NCBI GenBank assembly: GCA_051294375.1
Contig: CM119268.1
Coordinates: 10,361,607 to 10,425,606 of the forward strand
Source: Paraspadella gotoi
Lineage: Eukaryota; Chaetognatha
Reading direction: 5' to 3'
Length of the DNA: 64,000 bases
Part shown: one piece after another, positions 54,501 to 64,000 of the stretch
How the letters are laid out: every line of letters starts with the position of its first letter
Position numbering within the stretch: the first letter of the stretch is position 1
Position numbers and translations under genes: made by a program
The notes under the pieces: generated by a model
Seen by the model: the letters and a program-made list of their open reading frames with translations, nothing else
Database searches by the model: none
Told to the model about the DNA's origin: nothing

Positions 54501-57500
54501 GTCTCCCCAGCATCGATCTTTTCGCGACTCCCCGGTCGGCTCAAGTTCCACGCTTTTCGCCTGGGAGGCGACGCCGGAGGCGGAGGGGATAGACGCCTTG
54601 GCGCAACGCTGGGTCTTCGACCTGGCCTATCTCTTTCCTCCCCCTCCTCTGCTGATGATGGTGATCCGCAAGCTGGAGAAGGCGAGGGGCTCCTTTCTCC
54701 TGATCACCCCGTTTTGGCCGGCTCAGAAGTGGTTCCCGAGCCTACTTCTCCTTCAGATTCTGGACGCGAGGCGCCTTCCGGCGCCGAAAACCTCGTCGTT
54801 GACCTCGTGTCCGGACGTCCGCCACCGCAGGCGGACCGCTTCAGGCTCGTCGTCTGGAGGATTTTAGGCGGTGCCACAATCTCTCCGACATCGACGACTC
54901 CACCTTCTCCGTCATCGTCGACAGCTGGAGAGGTTCTACAGAGAGCGCTACGCCAGAGCTTGGAGCTCCTTCTGCGATTTCCTTCAGGATAGAGAGGTTC
55001 GAGGATCTCAAGCCTCCTAGAAGGATGTTCTACGATATCTCGGTTTTCTGTGCGAGAAGGGCCTCTCGTACAGCACGATCAACCTTCACAGATCGGCCAT
55101 CTCAGCTACTCTCCCCCCCTGGCGGGAGCGCCGGTTGGAGAGCATCCTTTGGTCCGGCGTCTTCTCAAGGGAGTTTTCGAGAGACGCCCTCCTCACGTCG
55201 AACCTTCCCCACGTGGAATGCGGCCTCGGTTTTACGCATTCTCGACTCGGCGCCACTTCCGATCGCGCCGAGGGATCTTCTACGACGCTCGCTCTTTCTC
55301 GTCGCTTTAGCGTCAGCTCGTCGCCCTTCAGAGATCGTTTCTCTTCGTTGCAACGCGGGCTATCTTAGCGGCAGATCACGTTCGTCTGGTTCCATCGACG
55401 CTCTCGAAGACGGACAGGGTCGGACACATGGGTCCGGCGTTCCGTCTCGATTCGCTGCCGCTCTCGGATCGTTGCCCCGGTTCGGGCGCTGCGCAATTGG
55501 CTCTCTTGTTCGGAATTGGCGCCGCAGCACGATTTTCTTTTCTGCACCCCCGCGCGCGCCGCCGTTTCGTCAGCTCTCGACCAGCGTTTCGCCTCCATTC
55601 TCGGAGCTCTTTTTGGAGGCAGACGTTTCTGCGCCCCCGGGGTCGACACGCGCTATGGCGGTTTCAGAAGCCTTCGCTCGCGCGTGGATCTCGGCGTCAT
55701 CTTACGCGCGGGAGATTGGTCTGGAGCGCAGACCTTCTTCCGTTTCTACTGCAGGGACGTCGCGTGGGGCGCCCCTCCGGGACCTTCTAGGGACAATTGA
55801 GGATCTCAGTTCCCCGGATGAGGGAGGAAGCCGGCTTCGGTGGATGCCGGGCTCCCATTGGTCGGGGCCGGTCACGTGACGGCTTCCCTCTGGATTTTCT
55901 TTTTTTCATTTTTCGATGTTATTTTGTTCGTTTTTCTGACTCTGATAAACGCGCGATCTATCCACTAGCGCGAACAAAAGGGCATTTCGTGGCGAGGCGG
56001 ACCGATATAAGAATTAATATTCCATAAAGGAATTAAAAATTCCAAATCTGGCATGAAACGCTGATGTTCATGGATATAATAAATGGAGTAATTAATACGT
56101 ATTTCACGCTGAATAAACGTCTATGCAACTGTTCAAAACTAAAATATTCAAAACATTTTTAAAAGATTTTAATAAAATTTTTGACCTTTTTTTTCCCCTT
56201 GGGATCCCATATCTCGGCGTAGGGGTCAAATATTGAAATTTGCATCGATAGTTCTATTTGTATTCTCACAAGGATCATATATACGAAATTTCGACATATT
56301 TTCTCAAGTAGTTATTCCAGAACCGATTCTCGGCTCAAAAAACTAATTAAATAATAAATTGTTTATGTATAGAGTCGAAAAGCTTCTCCGACAAGCTACT
56401 CCGATACCCACGTTATAAATTAATCAATGAATATTACTAATTCGTCAGCTAATTCTTCAAACGCATCCAACCACTCTGCAAAAGCAAACCCCGCCGGAAG
56501 TCAGCAAAGGGTATCGCCGACTAGATGCGTGCAGTACTCGACGTCCAACCAGCCAAACACCGGTTAGTAAACATTTTATACTCCTGAGTTCATTTAAGTT
56601 TTACGCTAAACCATTTTTACCTCTAAAATAAATCAGCGACGTCTTCCGGTGAGACTCGCCAGTCTTCATCCGAGGCGCAATCTCGCCTGTCTCGCAAAGG
56701 TTCGTCCAACTCGACCCGGAGCCAGCTGCGTCCCCGCGCCGCTTCCTTCGTAGGTTCGCCGCAGTACGTGTCGCCGGAAATGCTTCAAGGTCGACCTGAA
56801 GAGAAGGGATCCGATTTGTGGGCACTTGGATGCATCCTCTATCACTTTGTCGCAGGAACATTTCCCTTCAAAGGTTAAGATCGTATCTATGTTAAAAGAA
56901 CAAATATAAAATAAATTTAAAGTAATAAATATTTACAACTGAAATCCTTCACCGAGATAAAAAAATTTAGAACCATAATATCGCTCAGGAACGACACAAT
57001 ACGCCATCTTCCAGAAGATCCAGGCTTTGGACTTCGCCTTTCCCACTGACTTCGATGCCGTCGCCAAAGACTTGTGCCAAAAGTTGATCGTTACCGATCC
57101 AGCGATGCGACTCGGCGCTGGGGACGCCGGCTTTCCGGCGCTGCTTCGCCATCAATTTTTTGATTCAATCGAATGGGAAACACTTCATCTTCAGACGCCG
57201 CCGCTGCTGCCGCGCGAGGAAGGCGATGTCGGCGCCGCCGTCCAGGAGCCGCCCAAGGGAAAGACAGGATTTAGCGAGGAGGACTTCGCTCGTTCGGTTA
57301 TGGACAAACTTGGCGGCGGGGACGACGACGACGACGACGACGACGAGGACGATGAAGGACAATTCGAAATGGTGGTTTCGAAACGCCGCCGTAGCGGCGC
57401 AGAACCGCGACCCATCAAGGCGGCACCGGTCGATGACGGTCAAGCGCAGAGTCCGCCATCTTCGTCCGGAAAAAGTATCACTAACTATTTGGCTCCCGAG

Positions 57501-58109
57501 TCCATGACGACCGGAAGCTTTTCGAAACTCCCGTCCACGACGGCGTGGACAGCGGCGTCGATGGTTCCGTTGATCATGGATTTGTTGGATTTGTCATTGG
57601 AGGATAAGAAGGTCGGGGAAATGATTAAGCACCGATCTACGAATTATTTAAAATATCGCAGACCATACATGTTTATTTGTAAAAAGTTGACCGTTTCGTA
57701 TCTTCTCTCAAAGGTTCGTCGGCTAAAGCAGGAACGCGAAAACGACTATCACCGGTTCGTTGAAGGCCATTTAATCCTCAAAAGCGGGATACTGGAAAAG
57801 AAGCGACACGCCCACTACCCGACGCGGAGACGAATGTTTCTCCTCACCGACGGGCCTCGGCTCTATTACGTGGACCCCGACAAGAAAGAGCTTAAGGGTC
57901 AGGTACCCTGGTCGTCCACGATGAAGACCAAGTACCTCAACTTTAAAAAGTTTGAAATCCGAACGCCGAATCGAACCTACGACCTGCTCGACCCAAGCGG
58001 TGGTGCCATCGATTGGTGCCAGTGCCTCGATGCCGTGAGGGAGAAATTCTTCAAAACGACGACGGGATTGCCGGCCTCGACGTCTTCGCAGGAAACTAAA
58101 AAATCTTGA
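48584..58109 (+). CDS. PDPK1: 3-phosphoinositide-dependent protein kinase 1
   Basis: Six exons, phases consistent, 733 residues: 48584-48796, 48911-49240, 49324-49510, 56449-56562, 56637-56873, 56989-58109. AGC kinase features: glycine loop LGEGSFSTV, Lys58 in WAVK, HRD Asp214 in [16 protein letters not shown] Asp232, and the auto-phosphorylated loop Ser in [16 protein letters not shown]. The C-terminal PH domain ([35 protein letters not shown]) binds PtdIns(3,4,5)P3. PDPK1 phosphorylates the activation loops of AKT, S6K, SGK and PKC. Two oddities: a 62-residue Ser/Glu/Arg-rich insert (86-147) between helix C and strand 4, and a ~65-residue Ser/Asn-rich insert in exons 4-5 before the activation-loop Ser. 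Intron 2 uses a GC donor (AAG|GCGAGT). Intron 3 is 6.9 kb because of a DIRS-like element. Confidence 0.96.
49560..49885. repeat. Left arm of a diverged inverted repeat flanking the DIRS element
   Basis: CCGAGAATCGGTTCC and TACAAATGGAACTATCGAG recur in inverted, diverged form at about 56170-56350. Within the arm, a second diverged copy of the TTTGGCTA...AACTATCGAG unit near 49613-49650 makes a short tandem. The DIRS element appears to have inserted inside an older fold-back structure. Confidence 0.55.
51667..51760. repeat. DIRS internal complementary region
   Basis: TTTCGTGGCGAGGCGGACCG and its reverse complement face each other around a ~25-base AT spacer. The first half equals the right terminus (55981-56040), the second half the left terminus (50031-50070). 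Confidence 0.8.
52103..52897 (+). CDS. Putative gag-like ORF of the DIRS element
   Basis: 264 codons between the internal region and the RT frame, which it overlaps. The N-terminus is acidic ([19 protein letters not shown]). No zinc knuckle is seen, as is usual for DIRS gag. The call rests on position. Confidence 0.5.
   Translation: MAEEGEVSSSDDDVGGFDDFLPTSRSAPVPSPWVRDMWRSLRCVGEGDTLTANWNALGRPAAGRIRHWIDVASPPEFTAPTPDTCLSAQFESAFSKGTNAATLRSLSRAMQENGATARMPSLRLPMSCAESRRLSVPDRPEMRSSASVDALAAPLRDAALIQAASLNHSVGEIRRQVLAVAPQDLRATLSSLRAHRLFLFWRSRGEGGVGAQLDASTKRRTRQTRCRQATSFPLEAFLQAQVDQEVCSPQKVGKREGPGLASGE
52702..54867 (+). pseudogene. DIRS reverse transcriptase/RNase H, frame-disrupted
   Basis: Conserved RT blocks [39 protein letters not shown] and [12 protein letters not shown] lie in one frame. 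The continuation, including the catalytic-box region near 53600, is in another frame, and sequence after ~53690 in a third. One Asp of the usual catalytic pair appears to be missing. The RNase H part ([28 protein letters not shown]) returns to the first frame. So RT homology is clear but the gene is broken. Confidence 0.8.
55025..55879 (+). pseudogene. DIRS tyrosine recombinase, frame-disrupted
   Basis: Box I is seen as [17 protein letters not shown]. The C-terminal part with the nucleophile context [15 protein letters not shown] is in a different frame, so at least one frameshift separates them near 55690. The His of the HxxR box is not in place (PGSTRA). This explains why the element is classed as DIRS rather than LTR, and why it is inactive. 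Confidence 0.7.
56170..56350. repeat. Right arm of the inverted repeat flanking the DIRS element
   Basis: Read inverted, it shows GCCGAGAATCGGTTC and TACAAATAGAACTATCGAT, matching the left arm at 49560-49885 with many substitutions. Confidence 0.55.
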
Positions 58110-59138
58110 CTGAAATTCGTGACTTAAGTTGCCTCCGCAGGTTGTTTTTTTCTTAGTCGATCCAAGTTTTTATTCGGTATTGCGGATGATTTTGATCAGA
58201 ATAATTTATCCAGCCGTATTTTGATTCCCATTTTACAACGTACTTTGATTTTTGTTGTCCCAGCAAAAAAATCTATTATGTCAAATTATAGGGCTGTATA
58301 ACCATAGAAGAAAATTACCACTATATTAAAAATAAACGAAAGGTACCAAATATACATTATAAGTATGTGACAAAATCACAAAGGCCGAAATACGAGTGGA
58401 CATTCGCCGAATTTCGTGACAATGATCGACAAAAACCACTGGTTTTTTCTCACATTTTTTTCGGAATCTGACTGCCCTCTCCCTCTATTACATTACGTAG
58501 TCACCTTTCCGCGGTTCTAATCCATTTATAGACCCGAGAAGGAAAATGCGTATTAGATTAAGTAAGATTACAGAGGATTAATTAATGTAAGTTTCGAGTT
58601 GTGGGTTTACTTTCTTAAATTCAATAAAAAAAAATTGGCATGCCGCGGAAGTTTCAGGGTGGCTTTGTTGACATGTAATATCTACAGTTTTGTTATTTAC
58701 TATTCGGTCTTCGTAAATACCGGCAAATTTCCTAAGTCAGAGGAATTACCTATTAATGTTAATATTTTTATTCTTATTAATATTATTTATCTTTAATAGT
58801 TGGTTTGAACTTTGAATTCGCGTCGTTAACGCACGTAGCCGTTACATGCTAGCTCTTTTCCTCTTCCCCCCTTGAAGTTTAACTCGAAACGAATTTTGAA
58901 ATAAATATACATGAGTATATCAATTGATTTCACTAACCGTCGTTCCGAGTTAATCATTTTTCTGCCTTCGATTTTCCCCATTCTTCCCGGTTAACGATGA
59001 CGCTGACGCGTGCGCTTCATTTTTTATGACAACCAGGATCGACGAAGACGAAGGGTGTGCTTTCGTTAGAGCGGGCGGAGAGGCCCGTGGAATCAAAGCT
59101 GCAGTCCAAGGAATAAGAAAAACGTTTTTAAAAAGAAA
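58110..59138. other. Intergenic, PDPK1 to BTB zinc-finger gene
   Basis: About 1 kb, AT-rich at first, then more balanced upstream of the next gene. No repeat recognised. An acceptor-like TTTTTTATGACAACCAG ends near 59035. Confidence 0.4.
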
Positions 59139-62059
59139 ATGAGTACGGCTTCCTGGCGTCTCAACCTGTCAGAGGCTTTCTCGGTGCTTAATCGCCTTCG
59201 TCGCGAAGACTCCCTCTGCGACCTCGTCGTTCACGCTACCCATGGACTCGCCACCTCGAGATTTCCCGCCCATAAGGTATAATCTATAGTTGGGTGAGTT
59301 AATCAAAAGGCGGACTGTTTACGTAACAGGTATTTCTCATTCGTCGTTAGGTTGTGCTGGTCGCGGTCTCACCGTATTTTCGCCAGGTGCTGCATCAAGA
59401 CCTCCTATCGGAAAAGCACTTTTTTCTTCCCTCTGGAGTCGACCCGCGCGTCTTCGGAATCGTGCTCGACTTCATGTATGGCATCGATGTCCGCGAATGC
59501 GTGGAAGCGATGCGTCGCGACTCGGCAGACTTGGACCCGACGATAGTTTTCGATCGGCTGCTCAACTCTGCCAAATTCCTTGGACTGGACGACTTGGCGG
59601 AGGCGTTGAGAGGGCTGATCGTCGTCGAGACGGCCGCCGCAGTTTCGGGTCCGATTGTCGGCGCGCTGACTGCGCCGTCGGGATCTAAGAATTCCTTGCG
59701 TTTATCCGAAGATGATTCCGTCGACGATGAGGATGACGCTTATTCCCTCCCGACTCAAGTGCCCTACGTTAAGTCATTTCCGTCAGACAGGGGCAAGAAA
59801 CGTGGATCCCCGTCCCGTTCACTCGGCAACTATAACAATGGCAACTGGCCCGGACCCGCGGGATTTAGGTTGGATCTCAACAATCGTTACTTTCGAGATC
59901 TAGGCCAGGACAAAAGCTCACGAAACGTGCAGCAGCCCACTGATAAAGGGGAACTTTCCAAATACCTTCCGCCGCCCGGCGTGCTCAAGGTGATTCAAAA
60001 GATGGACGCGGCCGCCATCGCCGGAAAAGTGGTTGACGACGTCGTGACTTACGACAACCGCCAAGTGGATTTTCTCGGCAAAAAAGTGTTTTACGGGCAG
60101 AAGGCCAGCGAGGTCTGGCCATGGAAATCCGAAGATATTCTCGTTCGTGGAGAAATCAAAACTGTTAGCGGGCGTAGAACCACCAAGTCGCACGCGCACG
60201 TAGAGTTGACTCTTTCCCCAGAGGCCGCCGCTAGCGCTGAAACGGACGAAGACGCCCCCGCCAACAAGTCCAGGGCCAAGATACGGGCGCACCGGAACCA
60301 GCCGGTCTTTACGTGTCCATATTGTGGGGATGTCGTGAAACACAAGTTCGTGATGGTTGGTCACTTGCTGCGCAAGCATGGATATCTATGGAAGGACCAA
60401 ACTTTAGCTTGCAATCTTTGCAGCTTTATCTCTAGTCGCAAAGCTGTCATGATTTGCCACGTCGAAAGGGTTCACAAGGTACTAATTTGAACCGTATTGG
60501 GAGGGCATAATTTTATTTTAGCCGACCGGGGTTAAGGGGGTTTAGGGTTAAGGGTGGTTTATGGGGGGTTTAGTTAGTACTATATTGAGAAATATATACC
60601 ATTCCCGATATTCCGCTTCCTATAAAATATTATATTTTGTTTTGTACTTGCTTTAAACTCGCTTCTTTGCACCTTAGGTATTAAATCCTGTGAAAAAGAA
60701 GTACATTTGTCGTGTCTGTGGTGGGAATTACTCCAACAATGGTTCGCTCAAAGTTCACGAGACGATCTGCTTTCGGAAGCAAAACCAAGTAAGGTTATCG
60801 AAACATTATTTTAATGCTATCCTTACTGTAACTCCTCCAATTCGCATTCCCTAAAACAAAATGTCAATTACAGGTCGCTGTTCGAGAGGAGGAAGGCTAC
60901 CTTTATTACGAGGAGGACGTTCTGGACAATGGGGAAGTAGGGGAAGGCGAGGCGCAGAATGAACTCGATGATCATCCCGAGGCTCACTCCGAATTCAACG
61001 GGGAGATGAAGGATTTGCTTGACGACGAAGTTAAAGTTAAAAGTGAAAATTGGGACTACATCAAAGAAGAACCTATCGAAGAAGATCAAGTGGAGGCGAA
61101 GCCTGCGGCCGCGGAAACCTCGGGCCTCCGCCGCAGCCGCCGACAGCCCCCGCCGCTGCGTATCCAACCGCCGCCGCCGCCGTTGGCCAAACCCCGTGTG
61201 GTGAAGAAGATCAAACGAGTCAAGGTCTACGACTATCGTCGTGAGCATCTTTGCCAAATCTGCGGGAAATCGTTCAAGTGTCATCAACAGCACAAGAAGC
61301 ACGTTCAGGAACACAACGGGGTCCTAGAGAAATTTCATTGCAAGGAGGAGAACTGCGAATTCGTATGTAACAGCAGCTCGTCGCTCGTGGCGCATCTTTA
61401 CGCTAGGCACAAGATTAACGTAGAATCGAGGGAAATTCTAAAATGTCCCTATTGTGAATACACGACTCTGCTCAAGGTGAGCCGCCAAAAATAATGTAGT
61501 TAGTAAGAGTTAAACTTTTTAAAATTTTTATTCTCCACCGTATTTGACTTGCAAGAACGTTCTTCGCCGCCACATCCAATTCCACGAAAATAAGCGACAG
61601 TTCGTATGCGACTTCGAGAACTGCGGTTTAGGGTTCAACTCTAAGGGTACTCTCCGGCGCCACTTCGAGGGAGTTCATGACAAGACCCACAACGTTGCCT
61701 GTAAACTTTGCGGCGCAGAGTTCAGCCTGCAGACGCGGCTAAATGCCCACGTCAAACTCATGCATACCGAACGGGGAGTTAAGAACTGGAAGTGCGGTTA
61801 CTGTAGTCACGCCTCAGCGTTGAGAGGAAATTGTCGCAAGCATCAAAAGAATGAGCATAAAGGTCTTGCGGAGTTCATCGTTGACCTCAAACAGCACCGA
61901 ATTTTACAGCAGAGTCATTTGGAGAAAGAAAAGCGGCAGGAAAAAGAACCTTCTAAACAAAATAACAACCCAATCAATCTGCAGGACCTTCAGGAGCAGG
62001 CCTTACCGTCGTCAGCATTTTCTAGTCTGTGTACTCCTTTGGATAGACTCATTTATTAA
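59139..62059 (+). CDS. BTB/POZ domain C2H2 zinc-finger protein
   Basis: Five exons, 59139-59276, 59351-60478, 60678-60788, 60874-61476 and 61556-62059, 827 residues, phases consistent. The N-terminal BTB domain (~10-125) shows FSVLNRLRREDSLCDLVVH, FPAHKVVLVAVSPYFRQVL and FGIVLDFMYG. After an acidic linker come about nine C2H2 fingers: CPYC...HLLRKH, CNLC...HVERVH, CRVC (HETIC), CQICGKSFKCHQQHKKHVQEH, CKEENC...HLYARH, CPYC...HIQFH, CDFENC...HFEGVH, CKLCGAEF...HVKLMH, CGYC...HQKNEH. BTB-ZF proteins are DNA-binding transcription factors, usually repressors, that dimerise through BTB. A specific orthologue cannot be named. The last acceptor (TTGCAAG) is weak. Confidence 0.92.
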
Positions 62060-62809
62060 ACTCTTGAAATTCGTGACGTCTCTGATTATATTTTATTTAA
62101 ATTTACTTTTCATTGCTTTAAAATTTGTGTTATGATTTAAATTATTTTGGCTACCTACATTTTTAGTTCAACTAAAAAAAAATTATTTCCTGGGAAAATA
62201 GTGATATAGAAAAAAGATGCAATGACTAATGTTATCGATAGCATTAAATCAAAACTTAACACAACTTGGCCCAATATTTTTGATGATATTGCTAACTGTT
62301 GTCCTTTGCCCGATTAGTTTTGTATATTGAAAGGCCCATTTCTGGAGAGTGGGGTAGGGACGTAAAAGGATGAGGGAATTTTTTATTTAAATAATAATTT
62401 CACAAGGAGTCCTGGCGCGATAATTTCAATTTGTAAATTTTTAACAAGAGAAAGATAACGAAAATTATTAGCAAGTCAATTTTGTAAAGTTTATAAAAGA
62501 GTCGCAATAAATTTACATTTATTTTCAGAATGTAAAATATTGTATTTCTAATTTACTCTAAGGACAAGAACAAAAAAACCAAGCCTTGTATTAATTGCTT
62601 ACACTCATTTTCATTAATATTTTATATAAATCTTAATCCTAAACTTGATTATGGATTGATGCAGTTTTGAAGCTAACGAGGCGAGGAAGAACATTGAAAG
62701 CAGAAATTATGAGAAATAAATTATTTTAAGTTTTGAATACGTATTTGTTTTGAAATGAATGTTTTGATATGAAATATAAAAATTATCCATTCATTTAATT
62801 AATAAGCTA
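62060..62809. other. Intergenic, BTB-ZF 3' flank
   Basis: AT-rich, with no exon recognised. Confidence 0.4.
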
Positions 62810-63061
62810 CTATGGCAACAGCCGGGTTTCCTGTGATGCCCATTGGGATGGGGCATCTCACTGTTGGCTTTGGGGGCTCCCGACCCTCAGTGACGCCTCC
62901 TGTCACTGGCGCGGTTACCCTAGGACGGTCTCGCTTTGCCAACGCCGAGGGAAGTCGTTCGGTCTGTGGATGGAACACAACGCTTGCGATGGTGTGTTCA
63001 CCCTCTGGTATTGGCTGAACATTGGTGGACGTGAGGCGGTGTGAATATACCGCCACACTAC
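62810..63061 (+). repeat. SINE-like interspersed repeat, family D, copy 2
   Basis: Close match to the element in cactin intron 5 (7188-7446), from ATGGCAACAGCCGGG to the terminal GAGGCGGTGTGAATATACCG hairpin. It sits between two convergent zinc-finger genes. Confidence 0.85.
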
Positions 63062-63296
63062 CTTACAAAATAATTACATAGCAGGTCGATACAAGCTTTC
63101 AATGAAGACTCTGTCTCGTTATATAGTATTCTTAGCGGGGCCACAAACTGAAATCATTTACCCCCCCAAAAAAACAAAAAAAATTTATGAGAATTTATTT
63201 TAAACATTTTGGCTGTTGCCTATAAAATAAATAAAAAATAAAGCGTTCTCGGCTAACATTGACATGGGAACATAACAGTGAGACTAAGTTCGGCTT

Positions 63297-64000
63297 TTAC
63301 TCGGTTCTCGCCCCTTTTGTGGAGAGGTCCAAAGGTAAAGCCTCCGTTCTTTCGTTGGAAGCGCTCAGATCCACCGGTTGCTCTTCATCTTTTTGCTCAT
63401 CATTGACGACTTTCACCCGATCTGGGTCTTGAACCCCATCGTCATCTACTTTCCTTAACGTTGGTTTAAGAATGAAGTTTTTGTCGATTCCGTGTATGCG
63501 CCGGGCGTGTTGCCTTGCGTTGGAGGGGTTGCTGCACACCTTGTCACAAATCGGGCAGATTGTAAGGCGCTTTTCGTATGGGACGTTGTCGCTAATCGGG
63601 TTAACCTGTAAAATTCAAACGAGTTTATAAAAAAAAAGTAATTAAGATAATTTGTTTTTATTTTTTGTATCAGCTTTTTGGAATCAAAGTTTCTACTATT
63701 TCCTTTTGATGACTGTTCAAATCTATTTACCTTCTTGAACGAGAATCGTGCTTTCATTTTCCATACATCCATCCTCCGATCGTTCATGTCTTTTAAGACA
63801 TTTTCGGACCGTTTTCTTTTAGATACGCCATTTGCCACTTTTATCGCCGTCGCCTCCATAAGACGTTCCTCCAGCTGAGCCTTTTCACCGTGCATGCGGC
63901 GGGCGTGTTGGCGTAGATTTGATGGATTACTGCATACCCTTTCACAAAACGGACACTTGGTGGCACGCTTTTCGTACGGGATTTTTTCCCCGAAAGAAAC
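63297..64000 (-). CDS. C2H2 zinc-finger protein with CtBP-type PxDLS motifs (partial)
   Basis: Two minus-strand exons, 64000-63731 (runs off the window) and 63605-63297 (stop), joined in phase 0. Each carries one finger from a repeated module: IPYEKRATKCPFCERVCSNP ... HARRMH and VPYEKRLTICPICDKVCSNP ... HARRIH, so the gene grew by duplication and more copies probably lie to the right. The tail, after the last finger, is acidic and holds EEQPVDLSAS and ALPLDLSTK, two PxDLS motifs of the kind bound by the CtBP corepressor. The expected role is a DNA-binding repressor in the nucleus; CtBP binding is inferred from the motif only. The family is not recognised beyond this. Confidence 0.8.

Larger units (their letters stand above)
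50031..56040 (+). mobile_element. DIRS-like tyrosine-recombinase retrotransposon
   Basis: The ~6 kb element lies in PDPK1 intron 3 in the sense orientation. Its ends are inverted repeats of ~175 bases: 50031-50203 and 55841-56040 share ATATCGGTCCGCCTCGCCACG and CGGAAGCCGTCACGTGACC-type blocks in opposite orientation. An internal complementary region at ~51667-51760 contains the right end followed by the left end, as in the circular-junction sequence of DIRS-1. Frames for gag, reverse transcriptase/RNase H and tyrosine recombinase follow on the + strand. Between the left repeat and the internal region, 50204-51640 is GC-rich and without a recognisable protein. Several frameshifts show this copy is not functional. 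Confidence 0.88.

Noticed and set aside
54129-54992. A 287-residue + frame in the DIRS element
   Set aside because: It overlaps the RNase H frame and has no RT, RNase H or recombinase motif of its own; it results from GC-rich codon bias.

Overview
This window is animal nuclear DNA. Genes are split into many short exons by mostly small GT-AG introns (often 60-120 bases). The proteins include metazoan-specific families: adiponectin receptor, Salvador, CYLD, PDPK1 with a PH domain, and an opsin with the retinal lysine. tRNA-derived SINEs, a DIRS-type retrotransposon and two N-gaps point to a draft assembly of a fairly compact invertebrate genome. The opsin argues against a sponge; I cannot name the phylum.

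Layout, left to right on the + strand: ADIPOR-like receptor (591-2637), BRI3 (3319-3798), cactin (4210-8023), YJU2 (8216-10366), CYLD (10703-20778), SAV1 (21755-23631), choline dehydrogenase (24115-26999), TIM17 (27524-29586), WDCP (30193-32706), a lysyl-tRNA synthetase fused to HINT1 (32912-41735), an RGR/peropsin-like opsin (42054-43053), an RS-rich nuclear protein (43706-48093), PDPK1 (48584-58109) and a BTB zinc-finger protein (59139-62059). Thirteen of the fourteen main + strand models are phase-consistent through all their exons; the exception is cactin, whose exon 3 start is uncertain. Three genes lie on the minus strand: a histidine acid phosphatase nested in CYLD intron 7, an unrecognised lysine-rich/acidic gene nested in KARS intron 10, and a C2H2 protein with CtBP-type motifs running off the right end.

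The two most striking observations are domain fusions supported inside single exons. First, LysRS runs in frame into a complete HINT1 with no stop between them; in mammals these two proteins are functional partners (LysRS makes lysyl-AMP and Ap4A, HINT1 hydrolyses lysyl-AMP and is released by Ap4A). Second, CYLD carries a Death domain between its second and third CAP-Gly domains, joining the deubiquitinase directly to a death-receptor adaptor module.

The mobile fraction sits mostly in introns: a DIRS-like element with inverted terminal repeats and an internal complementary region in PDPK1 intron 3, three tRNA-type SINE families, another short interspersed repeat family, a decayed LINE, a TIR element, and a short element with a 14-base target duplication that carries a hammerhead-ribozyme-like core.
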